The notes under the pieces are model-generated. The model did not search any database. It was not told the origin of the DNA and was given only the letters and a program-made list of their open reading frames with translations. Of a DNA stretch of 64,000 bases, positions 1 through 5,888 are shown piece by piece; position 1 is the first letter of the stretch; every line of letters begins with the position of its first letter. The stretch is from Nocardia sp. NBC_01730 (GTDB lineage Bacteria; Actinomycetota; Actinomycetes; Mycobacteriales; Mycobacteriaceae). The stretch lies in assembly GCF_035920445.1 (NCBI RefSeq), contig NZ_CP109162.1, positions 6,634,001 to 6,698,000 of the forward strand. The letters run 5' to 3'. Position numbers and translations under genes: made by a program.

Positions 1-24
1 GGGTGGCCCGAAGCGCAATTCGAA

Positions 25-40
25 TAGAACATGTGTTCGA
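25..40. promoter_or_regulatory. LexA/SOS-box-like palindrome
   Basis: The 16 bases TAGAACATGTGTTCGA match the actinobacterial LexA consensus TCGAAC-N4-GTTCGA at all but one position of the half-sites. The site lies 20 bases ahead of the start of the first small gene (ATG at 60), a normal operator position. It suggests that the small two-gene operon is induced by DNA damage, as many prophage and integrated-element genes are. LexA binding is inferred from the sequence only. Confidence 0.6.
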
Positions 41-59
41 TAAAGGGTAGGGTCGGGCC

Positions 60-236
60 ATGCCCGAACGCAGCCGACTCGAATGCGTCGAGATGCAGGT
101 GGAGGACGTGCGCCGATGGCTGCTCGATGCCGCAGCTTTCGGCAAGTCGATTACCCCCGAGCAGCTCGAGGTCATGGCGCGGAAGCCCGCCGAAGGGCTG
201 CGCATCGACACCGACGCCACGCAAGGACGGGAATGA
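60..236 (+). CDS. Small protein of unknown function, SOS-box operon gene 1
   Basis: A 58-residue reading frame from ATG 60 to TGA 234-236. I do not recognise a family. The product is mostly charged helix; residues 14-27 (VEDVRRWLLDAAAF) look amphipathic. It overlaps the next gene by the four bases ATGA, so the two are probably translationally coupled and expressed together behind the LexA-like box at 25-40. An integrase fragment and a tRNA gene lie just downstream, so these are probably cargo of a decayed integrated element. The overlap and the promoter site are the main reasons to believe it is a gene. Confidence 0.5.
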   Translation: MPERSRLECVEMQVEDVRRWLLDAAAFGKSITPEQLEVMARKPAEGLRIDTDATQGRE

Positions 237-550
237 CCGAACCAGCCGACGAAGCCCTGATGACCGCCGACCAACAGGCGTTACTGCGCGCGGTAGTCGA
301 CGCGGTCAACGACGCGGCCCGGCCGGTCACCCCGGCCGAGATCGCCCGCTTCCTCGCCGACCGGATCCACCCCGCGCCGAGCCTGGATGACATCACGACC
401 GTGGTGCACATCCTGGAGCTGCCCACCGTCGCGTTTCAGCGCGGCGTGCCGAGCGCTGTTGTGCTCGCGCGGATCCTCGACGTGCTGGATGCCGCAGTCG
501 GAGGCGAGGAGTACACGCAGCCGTCGGCCGACATCGACGACCGCTACTGA
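233..550 (+). CDS. Hypothetical protein, SOS-box operon gene 2
   Basis: A 105-residue reading frame. I chose ATG 233 because it overlaps the upstream stop codon as ATGA; in-frame codons further upstream have no support. The sequence is alpha-helical, and the stretch around residues 32-62 (TPAEIARFLADRI followed by LDDITTVVHILE) has the spacing of a small winged-helix or helix-turn-helix domain. That is only an impression and no family was recognised. It is probably co-transcribed with the 58-residue protein before it, and belongs to the same tRNA-Lys-adjacent accessory remnant. Confidence 0.55.
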   Translation: MTEPADEALMTADQQALLRAVVDAVNDAARPVTPAEIARFLADRIHPAPSLDDITTVVHILELPTVAFQRGVPSAVVLARILDVLDAAVGGEEYTQPSADIDDRY

Positions 551-737
551 ATCCCTCAGTGGCTGTGCGACTGCTCCCGAACGTGAATGCCGACATGCGT
601 GCCCATCCGGTCCAAGACCCAGTCTCCAAAATGCCATGTGGTGGCCAGGCCGAGCCGCCACGGAGTGGCGAACTGGGGCCGAGAGGCGCAGGCTGCTTCG
701 GGGCCTGTCGGCGCGACCTGTGCTCTTCCTCACAAAT
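551..737. other. Intergenic, no gene recognised
   Basis: Between the second small gene and the integrase fragment I see no convincing gene. The minus-strand frame of the integrase fragment continues through here without recognisable integrase sequence, which fits deletion or scrambling of the rest of that gene. Confidence 0.5.
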
Positions 738-950
738 CCGTGCCGCGTACCAACTTGCTTTCCACTCACTCCACGTCGGGTTGTCGGCTCCCGCAGGGAT
801 AGGAGACTTCCTCTCGGAAACTTCCTTGTTCCCGGCTTGCCACTCAGCCTCCGGCTTCCGGGTGAAGGTGCCCACGCTCCGCTGCCTCCCGCCGGCGTCA
901 TGATAGACACCGCGGTACTTGCCGCTAGGGAGCTTTTCCGCCCGCGCCAT
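738..950 (-). pseudogene. Tyrosine integrase, N-terminal fragment
   Basis: The minus-strand translation from ATG 950 begins MARAEKLPSGKYRGVYHDAG and continues with RSVGTFTRK and NPTWSEWKASWYAAR. This is the N-terminal SAM-like/AMP-binding portion typical of actinophage and ICE tyrosine recombinases that read through 'KLPSGRYRG' and 'TWGEW'. About 71 residues can be recognised; afterwards the frame stays open but no longer resembles an integrase, and the catalytic R-H-R-Y domain is absent. The fragment starts 68 bases from tRNA-Lys, the usual location of an integrase at its attachment site. I infer an element that integrated at tRNA-Lys and then decayed. Confidence 0.65.
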
Positions 951-1018
951 GGTTGGGGACCTGACCCCTCCAATCAGTTCGTGCCACACGGCCGCTGTCG
1001 GCTATGCTTTCCAGCCGA

Positions 1019-1091
1019 GCCCCTTTAGCTCAGTTGGTAGAGCTGGTGACTTTTAATCACTAGGTCGTAGGTTCGAGTCCTACAGGGGGCA
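1019..1091 (+). tRNA. tRNA-Lys (anticodon TTT)
   Basis: The cloverleaf is complete: acceptor arm GCCCCTT pairing with AGGGGGC (one G-T pair), D arm GCTC/GAGC, anticodon loop CTTTTAA and T arm with GGTTCGAGTCC. The anticodon TTT reads lysine AAA/AAG. No CCA is encoded. tRNA genes are common integration sites, and an integrase remnant lies just upstream. Confidence 0.95.
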
Positions 1092-1149
1092 CTCATCTCG
1101 ACGGTGGGGCTGCGGGCGTACGAGCCCCACGTTTGCCCCACGATCTAGC

Positions 1150-1221
1150 GTTTCCGCTGATAGAGGCGCCTCAACCCGTGGATTGAAGTCCGTAGCTCTA
1201 CCAACTGAGCTATTAGGGGGC
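1150..1221 (-). pseudogene. tRNA-like relic with TCA-type anticodon loop
   Basis: Read on the minus strand from 1221, the sequence starts GCCCCCT, then has TAGCTCAGTTGGTAGAGCT, identical to a D arm and shared with tRNA-Lys, followed by a GGACTTCAATCC anticodon-like hairpin. The loop would place TCA at the anticodon. The anticodon stem is only three pairs and no 3' acceptor strand matching GCCCCCT follows, so it is not a normal tRNA. It may be an attachment-site copy or a tRNA pseudogene left by the integrated element. Confidence 0.45.
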
Positions 1222-1883
1222 GCGGAGGAACAGTGCAGTGCGATCGGCACCCGATGGTCCAATCGGGGGAACTGACGTCGGCAGGTGCGGTCGACTGAGG
1301 CGTGATGGGCGTCCGATCGACGTCGTGCTCGGCGACGATCGTGTGCCGCCGAGGGGCTGCGCTGGGGTAACGCGGGGCGTGCGTGCGGCGATTCGGGCGG
1401 TAAACATTTGGCACCCAGCTTTGTTCATCTTACCCGGGTCTGGATATCATCCAATCATGTTGGCTGGCAATGTGTTTGGATTCTCGGGAAGTGAAGGCTC
1501 TCGGCGCGGGGCGGCTCGCAGGGCGAGCTGGCGAGCAAGGCGGTGTCGGTGGTCGGTCGGCCGACCGGCCGGTCGGCTCGGGTGAACATCACTGGGCCGC
1601 TAGCGAATTCACGTAGCCGTTGGACGAGGGTATCCGGTTGCGAGATATTTGCCGTAACGGAAAGCGGAGCGGGATGGCTGCTCGACTCGTCGGTTTGCCG
1701 CGTGTCGGACCGGGTTTCCGGGTACGGTGACGCCTTGGTGAATTCCGGAAGAATCGCCGACTCGCTCGGCGATGCGGAATTCGGCTTGTCGTTGGTGTGC
1801 CCGAAGGTGCTGCGGTCGGTCCGGCCGATTGCGGCTCGGCGGAACTCGATGCCGCAGGAGGAGGCAGGTCCGAGACGAAGAAA
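1222..1883. other. Long intergenic stretch without recognisable gene
   Basis: About 660 bases of lower and uneven GC content. Several frames stay open by chance, but none gives a protein I recognise and none has a good ribosome-binding site. Together with the tRNA-like relic it probably belongs to the decayed integrated element. Confidence 0.5.
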
Positions 1884-1919
1884 TGCCCGGGTGCGCACCC
1901 CCTGCGGCGCACCCGGGCA
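1884..1919. terminator. Perfect 13-bp hairpin
   Basis: TGCCCGGGTGCGC at 1884-1896 is exactly complementary to GCGCACCCGGGCA at 1907-1919, with a 10-base loop. Such a stem would stop or insulate transcription from either side. No clear T-tract follows, so a structural role other than termination is possible. It marks the boundary between the accessory region and the TetR promoter. Confidence 0.5.
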
Positions 1920-1929
1920 GGAAAACTAT

Positions 1930-2001
1930 ACCAGCTGGTGTTTTTCAGGTTTTTCGCAAGTTTTCGTACCGAAAGTTTGAAACTGGGCGAAAACCCGGTT
2001 T
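1930..2001. promoter_or_regulatory. AT-rich promoter region with three small palindromes
   Basis: The DNA ahead of the TetR gene is much more AT-rich than its surroundings. It contains the palindrome ACCAGCTGGT (1930-1939), the inverted repeat TTTCG-TAC-CGAAA (1962-1974) and AAACC-C-GGTTT (1991-2001). TetR-type butyrolactone receptors usually bind palindromes in their own promoters, so these are candidate autoregulatory operators. Which one, if any, is bound cannot be decided from sequence. Confidence 0.35.
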
Positions 2002-2095
2002 GAAGTATTGATAAAACTCATAACTTCGCGCCAAGGGTCTGTTCCTTTTGAGGGTGGCTACTTGGCGGCGAGTAGGCTTCGGAGGCGTTTCGAGC

Positions 2096-2761
2096 ATGGC
2101 ACGGCAGCAAGAGCGGGCCCGCCGGACACGCGCGGCGATTATCAGATCCGCCGCCGTTGAGTTCGGGAAGAGCGGCTATGCCGCTGCATCGCTCAACCGC
2201 ATATTGGAAGGGTCGCGTGCCACCAAGGGCGCCATGTACTTCCATTTCGATTCCAAGGAAGACCTCGCCCGCGCGGTGCTGGAGACCGCGGTGGAACGCT
2301 ACCGCGCCGCCGCCGAGCGCTGGCTTGCGCGAGCGGATCTCACTCCGCTGGATATCTTGCACGGGATGGTCGACGAGATCGCGTTGCGGCTCGAGCACGA
2401 CATCATCGTGCAGGCCGAGCACCGGTTGATCATCGAGCCGGATTTCTACCGCGATGTCCAGGCAGGCGGCGGGCGCATCCTCGGTCGCACGACCAGGGTG
2501 CTCACCGTGCGCGCCATCGACCACGGGCAGTTGCGCGCCGACGCCGATCCCGACCGGTTCACCCGCACGCTCGCCGCCGCACTGGCCGGCCAACGGTACA
2601 TGGTCGACTTGATCAGCGGTCCGGTCGATCTGCGGTCGCGGTTCGAGGAGGCGCTAGAGGTGGTGGTCGAGGCGATGGCCACCTCGGAGTGGCTGGCGAA
2701 TTTCCGCAGCGACGGCTGGCGTACCCAGGCGCGCCTGGAGGAGCTCAGTTTGGGACTCTGA
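2096..2761 (+). CDS. TetR regulator, gamma-butyrolactone-receptor-like
   Basis: A 221-residue protein starting at ATG 2096, chosen because GGAGGCG lies 8-9 bases upstream and the TetR domain begins at once. Residues 1-60 form the TetR helix-turn-helix (RTRAAIIRSAAVEFGKSGY...SLNRILEGSRATKGAMYFHFDSKEDLA). The ATKGAMYFHF pattern is characteristic of ArpA/ScbR butyrolactone receptors. The C-terminal ligand-binding domain is less conserved and includes ALAGQRYMVDLISG near residues 161-174. As a family these proteins repress their targets until a small signalling lactone binds. No butyrolactone synthase (AfsA type) lies in the window. TetR is certain; the receptor subfamily is likely. Confidence 0.85.
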   Translation: MARQQERARRTRAAIIRSAAVEFGKSGYAAASLNRILEGSRATKGAMYFHFDSKEDLARAVLETAVERYRAAAERWLARADLTPLDILHGMVDEIALRLEHDIIVQAEHRLIIEPDFYRDVQAGGGRILGRTTRVLTVRAIDHGQLRADADPDRFTRTLAAALAGQRYMVDLISGPVDLRSRFEEALEVVVEAMATSEWLANFRSDGWRTQARLEELSLGL

Positions 2762-2855
2762 CCAGCCGGTTTGGGGATCGGGTCCGGTCTGTCATAAGCT
2801 ATCCCAGCTCCCAACGGACAGCCGTTGAAAGCCGGTCCGGAGAAATCCGGGGCGA

Positions 2856-2928
2856 GCCCCCTTCGTCTAGCGGCCTAGGACGCCGCCCTTTCAAGGCGGT
2901 AGCGCGGGTTCGAATCCCGTAGGGGGTA
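2856..2928 (+). tRNA. tRNA-Glu (anticodon TTC)
   Basis: Acceptor arm GCCCCCT/AGGGGGT, anticodon loop CTTTCAA and T arm GGTTCGAATCC are all present. First gene of a Glu-Asp-Phe cluster, an order I recall from mycobacteria. Confidence 0.95.
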
Positions 2929-2957
2929 CGATCTTCGGATCGTTGGTAGCAGAGCAT

Positions 2958-3031
2958 GGCCCTGTGGCGCAGTTGGTTAGCGCGCCGCCCTGTCACGGCG
3001 GAGGTCGCGGGTTCGAGTCCCGTCAGGGTCG
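2958..3031 (+). tRNA. tRNA-Asp (anticodon GTC)
   Basis: Acceptor arm GGCCCTG pairs with CAGGGTC, the anticodon loop is CTGTCAC and the T arm contains GGTTCGAGTCC. It lies 29 bases after tRNA-Glu and is followed by a terminator-like hairpin. Confidence 0.95.
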
Positions 3032-3039
3032 CAAGTAAG

Positions 3040-3060
3040 CGCCGGAGTAATCCGGCGTTT
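3040..3060 (+). terminator. Intrinsic terminator after tRNA-Asp
   Basis: CGCCGGA-GTAA-TCCGGCG, a perfect 7-bp stem with a 4-base loop, is followed by TTTCTCGT. It lies between tRNA-Asp and tRNA-Phe, so tRNA-Phe may be transcribed separately or receive only readthrough. Confidence 0.65.
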
Positions 3061-3089
3061 CTCGTATGGCATTCACTTCGGGTGCCTGC

Positions 3090-3163
3090 GGCCAGGTAGC
3101 TCAGTTGGTACGAGCGTCCGCCTGAAAAGCGGAAGGTCGCCGGTTCGATCCCGGCCCTGGCCA
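3090..3163 (+). tRNA. tRNA-Phe (anticodon GAA)
   Basis: Acceptor arm GGCCAGG pairs with CCTGGCC, the anticodon loop is CTGAAAA and the T arm contains GGTTCGATCCC. Last member of the Glu-Asp-Phe cluster. Confidence 0.95.
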
Positions 3164-3167
3164 CTCG

Positions 3168-3200
3168 ATCCCCCTGACGTATCACCCGGCAGGGGGATTT
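3168..3200 (+). terminator. Terminator of the tRNA cluster
   Basis: ATCCCCCTG at 3168-3176 pairs exactly with CAGGGGGAT at 3190-3198 and is followed by a short T-run. It begins four bases after tRNA-Phe, as expected for the end of a tRNA transcript. Confidence 0.7.
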
Positions 3201-3338
3201 CTCATGCCGGTACCCGTTGTCACCGGTGACCGATGATTCCGGCCTCCGGACATGGCCGGTTGGACAGCTGCTGCGCCGCAGCGGGTTTGCTCCCAGCGCT
3301 GAAGCGGTACGGGTGATGGATGCGGTTACGGTAGGAGC

Positions 3339-3746
3339 GTGATCACCGTCAACGCATTCGTCGTGGTCGAGACCTCGGACTGGAACGACCGGGGGCGGCT
3401 GGATGTCTTCGACTTCACTATGGACACCCTGCCGGTGGCGTCGTTCCCGGCCGAGGGCGATCTGCGCGTCGTTCTCGCGCTGACGTCCAAGCCCTACGAG
3501 TACTCGACCGTCTCGTTCCGGATGGCCGAAATCCGGCCCGGCGGGGGTTCGGGCGGGCTCGTGCACGAACTCACCTCCGAGTGGCCCGGTCCGGCCGACG
3601 GTCGCGAGTTCTCCACCTTGCGTTTGACCTACTCGCTTCCCTTCACCATCCATCGCCCCGGCACGCACGGCCTCGCTCTCTTCCTCGACGGCGAAGACAC
3701 CGAGCGCGCGAAGACTCTGTTCGAGGTGTCCGGCCCCCTCGGCTGA
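3339..3746 (+). CDS. Hypothetical protein, beta-rich domain
   Basis: A 135-residue protein starting at GTG 3339, with TAGGAG-like Shine-Dalgarno sequence just upstream. The sequence alternates hydrophobic and polar residues (MITVNAFVVVETS...LDVFDFTMDTLPVASFPAEG...LRVVLALTS) and ends in a predicted strand-rich segment containing HRPGTHGLALFLDG. It has no signal peptide or membrane segment. I cannot name a family with confidence; small actinobacterial proteins of this look are usually annotated as conserved hypotheticals. It stands alone between the tRNA cluster and a membrane-protein gene on the same strand. Confidence 0.7.
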   Translation: MITVNAFVVVETSDWNDRGRLDVFDFTMDTLPVASFPAEGDLRVVLALTSKPYEYSTVSFRMAEIRPGGGSGGLVHELTSEWPGPADGREFSTLRLTYSLPFTIHRPGTHGLALFLDGEDTERAKTLFEVSGPLG

Positions 3747-3842
3747 GACTGCCCTGAGTAGTGGCGGATCTCATAGCGATGCACGGTCCGTCATGGCTGT
3801 GTGCTCGGTCGCCTCGCCGCCGGTGGGTAGGCTGGCGCCGCC

Positions 3843-4523
3843 ATGCCGACCCTTCTTCTCGCGCTCGCGGGGTTCGCCTTTCTCGACTCGCTCGACGTGC
3901 TGCTCGTCGGCGTCACCACGGTCGTCGTCTACGACAGCAGGCTGAGCCGTCGCTCGCCGCTGGTCGGCGGGCTGAGCTTCCTGGCCGGGGTTTTCGCCGT
4001 CACCACCGCGTTCGGGCTCTGCACCGTGGTGGGAATCGGCTTTTTGACCGACCTGGTGGATCTCGAGATCACCCCGACGGTGCGGTATTGGGGTGAGCTC
4101 GGTCTCGGCGCGGTGCTGATCGCCCTCGCGAGCATTCGAATGACCGGCCGGACGTCGGCCCCGGAATGGGCGACGACTATGCGACGGCAACCGTGGGCGC
4201 TTGCGTTGATCGGCGTGGCGATCGGTATCGCGCAGGCGCCGACGGCGGTTCCTTATCTGGCCGGGCTGGCGATGCTCTCGGCGCGGAATCCGATACCTGC
4301 GCTGTGGCCGCTGATCGTGGTCGCCTATTGCGCGCTCGCATTGCTGCCGCCGCTGGTGATTCTCGCCTTCGCCGTGCGGGGCACGACCCGAGCTCGGCGC
4401 GTCTATCGAAAAGTTGTTCGCGTTCTCGCCGCATATGGCCCGAAATCGGTGCGTGTTCTGTTCGTCCTCTTCGGGGTGGTTCTGGTTTGCGACGCGGCCA
4501 TCCATTACTCGAGTCTTTGGTAG
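3843..4523 (+). CDS. GAP/Sap-like integral membrane protein
   Basis: A 226-residue protein with about six hydrophobic segments: residues 1-25, 42-67, 83-102, 118-140, 152-180 and 203-222. Length and topology fit the LysE-superfamily GAP (peptidoglycolipid-addressing, Sap) proteins of mycobacteria, which are thought to help move surface lipids or small solutes across the membrane. A proline in LIGVAIGIAQAPTAVPYLAG marks the central helix pair. The start at ATG 3843 places the first helix at once after the initiator. The substrate cannot be told from sequence. It is followed 85 bases later by a small soluble protein gene. Confidence 0.65.
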   Translation: MPTLLLALAGFAFLDSLDVLLVGVTTVVVYDSRLSRRSPLVGGLSFLAGVFAVTTAFGLCTVVGIGFLTDLVDLEITPTVRYWGELGLGAVLIALASIRMTGRTSAPEWATTMRRQPWALALIGVAIGIAQAPTAVPYLAGLAMLSARNPIPALWPLIVVAYCALALLPPLVILAFAVRGTTRARRVYRKVVRVLAAYGPKSVRVLFVLFGVVLVCDAAIHYSSLW

Positions 4524-4608
4524 GTCTGCGGGAATTCCGGTCGTCGCGGCAGCACCCGATGAATAGAAAATGTGAATCGGGTGCGGTGTCCGGTGGGATG
4601 CTGGAGGC

Positions 4609-4791
4609 ATGGCTGAGCGCTGGTATTACTGCTTGAAGCACAATCGGGCCGAGCAAGGACGGCAGTGCTGGTTCCGCGATCGAATGGGGCCGTATCCGGA
4701 CCAGGCGACGGCCGAGCGGGCTCTGGAGATCGCGCACGCGCGCAACGAGCGGGAGGACGCAAGGGATCGGGTATGGCGGGACGGGGACTAG
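4609..4791 (+). CDS. Small conserved actinobacterial protein
   Basis: A 60-residue protein, MAERWYYCLKHNRAEQ then GPYPDQATAERALEIAHARNE. The pattern WYYCLKH...GPYPT-EEA-RAL resembles a small family of unknown function that I recall from many actinobacteria, usually 60-70 residues long. The central part fits one strand followed by a helix, with Cys8 and Cys20 as conserved-looking cysteines. GGAGGC lies directly before the ATG. No function can be assigned from the neighbours. Confidence 0.7.
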   Translation: MAERWYYCLKHNRAEQGRQCWFRDRMGPYPDQATAERALEIAHARNEREDARDRVWRDGD

Positions 4792-4851
4792 GTCGTGCTG
4801 CATTCTGCGGCAATAGATCTCACGTCCACGCGCTACTCCGCGACGTGAATC

Positions 4852-5040
4852 CTGCGCGCTGAAGCGGTCTCGGCGAAGGCCGTCGTCCCGCCGGAACAGG
4901 GCGCACGGGACGTTCCCCGGCGCGGCGAAGTTGATCTTGAGCCGCAGGTCGGCGCACCGAAGGACGTCCTGCGCGGTGCGGCCGCTCAGCTCGCGGTCAG
5001 GTGCATCAAGTACGGTTCTCCAGAAATCAAGACGAATGCT
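4852..5040 (-). pseudogene. Orphan coding-like fragment, family unknown
   Basis: The minus-strand frame here reads LDFWRTVLDAPDRELSGRT, then AQDVLRCADLRLKINFAAPG and NVPCALFRRDDGLRRDRF. Third codon positions are almost all G or C, as in real genes of this genome, and no other frame across this stretch is as coherent. There is no start codon, and the frame degrades beyond about 4856, so it looks like an internal piece of a broken gene. I do not recognise the family. It occupies the otherwise empty space before ppm1. Confidence 0.3.
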
Positions 5041-5096
5041 CGGTGGTCCTGGCGTGGGCTGCGAGTGGAAACCAGGATCAGCAGGGAGGGCGACCC

Positions 5097-5816
5097 TTGA
5101 GGGTTACCGTTGTTGTGCCGACCTACAACGAGCGGGAGAATCTGCCGGTTGCGGTCGAGCGGCTGACCGCGCTGCCGGTGCCCGACCTGCACGTGCTGGT
5201 GGTGGACGACAGTTCACCAGACGGCACCGGCGAGGTAGCGGACAAACTGGCCGCCGAGCTGCCGAACGTGGTCGGCGTGCTGCACCGGACCGAGAAGGAC
5301 GGGCTCGGGCGCGCATACATCGCGGGCATCACCCGGGCCCTGGACGAGGGCGCGGATGTGGTCATCCAGATGGACGCCGACCTGTCGCATCCGGCCGAGG
5401 TGATCCCGGCCATGCTGGAAAAGCTGCGAACCACAGAAGCGGGCGTCGTGCTCGGCTCACGCTATGTGCCCGGCGGCTCGACCGCCGCCGATTGGAAGTG
5501 GTATCGCAAGGCGCTCTCGGCCTGGGCCAACTTCTACGTGAACCTGATCCTGCGCCTCGGCGTCAAGGACGCCACCGCGGGCTTCAAGGCGTGGAAGGCC
5601 GACACCCTGAGCGCCATCGATGTCGCCTCGATCCGCAGCAACGGGTACTCCTTCCAGGTCGAGATGAACTACCGCACAATCAAGAAGAAGATCTCGATCG
5701 CTGAGGTCCCGATCCGGTTCGAGGAGCGCACCCTCGGTGCGTCCAAGATGAGCCTCAAGGTGCAGCTGGAGTCGGCGCTGATGCCATGGAAGCTCCTGTT
5801 CGGTCGCGCGGTCTGA
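5097..5816 (+). CDS. ppm1: Polyprenol monophosphomannose synthase
   Basis: A 239-residue GT2-family glycosyltransferase that transfers mannose from GDP-mannose to polyprenyl phosphate. The product donates mannose to lipoarabinomannan and to mannoproteins at the outer face of the membrane. It begins MRVTVVVPTYNERENLPVAV, then VLVVDDSSPDGTGEVADKLA and the metal-binding QMDADLSHP (DxD at about residues 92-94). The C-terminal GASKMSLK motif of the Dpm1 family is present. I chose TTG 5097 because CAGGGAGGG lies about seven bases upstream and the GT2 fold starts immediately. There is no transmembrane segment, unlike M. tuberculosis Ppm1, whose synthase domain is fused to an Lnt domain (recalled). 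No lnt gene is next to it here. Confidence 0.88.
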   Translation: MRVTVVVPTYNERENLPVAVERLTALPVPDLHVLVVDDSSPDGTGEVADKLAAELPNVVGVLHRTEKDGLGRAYIAGITRALDEGADVVIQMDADLSHPAEVIPAMLEKLRTTEAGVVLGSRYVPGGSTAADWKWYRKALSAWANFYVNLILRLGVKDATAGFKAWKADTLSAIDVASIRSNGYSFQVEMNYRTIKKKISIAEVPIRFEERTLGASKMSLKVQLESALMPWKLLFGRAV

Positions 5817-5825
5817 GCACGACGC

Positions 5826-5856
5826 CAGGGCCACGCGTCCGCCAGATCGGGCCCTG
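5826..5856. terminator. Hairpin between convergent genes
   Basis: CAGGGCC at 5826-5832 pairs with GGCCCTG at 5850-5856. It begins ten bases after the ppm1 stop codon and 33 bases before the end of the convergent acyltransferase gene, so it could terminate ppm1. Confidence 0.45.
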
Positions 5857-5888
5857 CGCCGTTTCGGGTCAGTGGATCTCCCTGGCGA

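Noticed and set aside
1455..1898. A 147-codon minus-strand frame in the intergenic region
   Set aside because: Poor third-position bias, no ribosome site, no family; not supported as a gene.
2799..3668. A 289-codon minus-strand frame across the tRNA cluster
   Set aside because: It crosses three tRNA genes and the gene at 3339; no recognisable protein.
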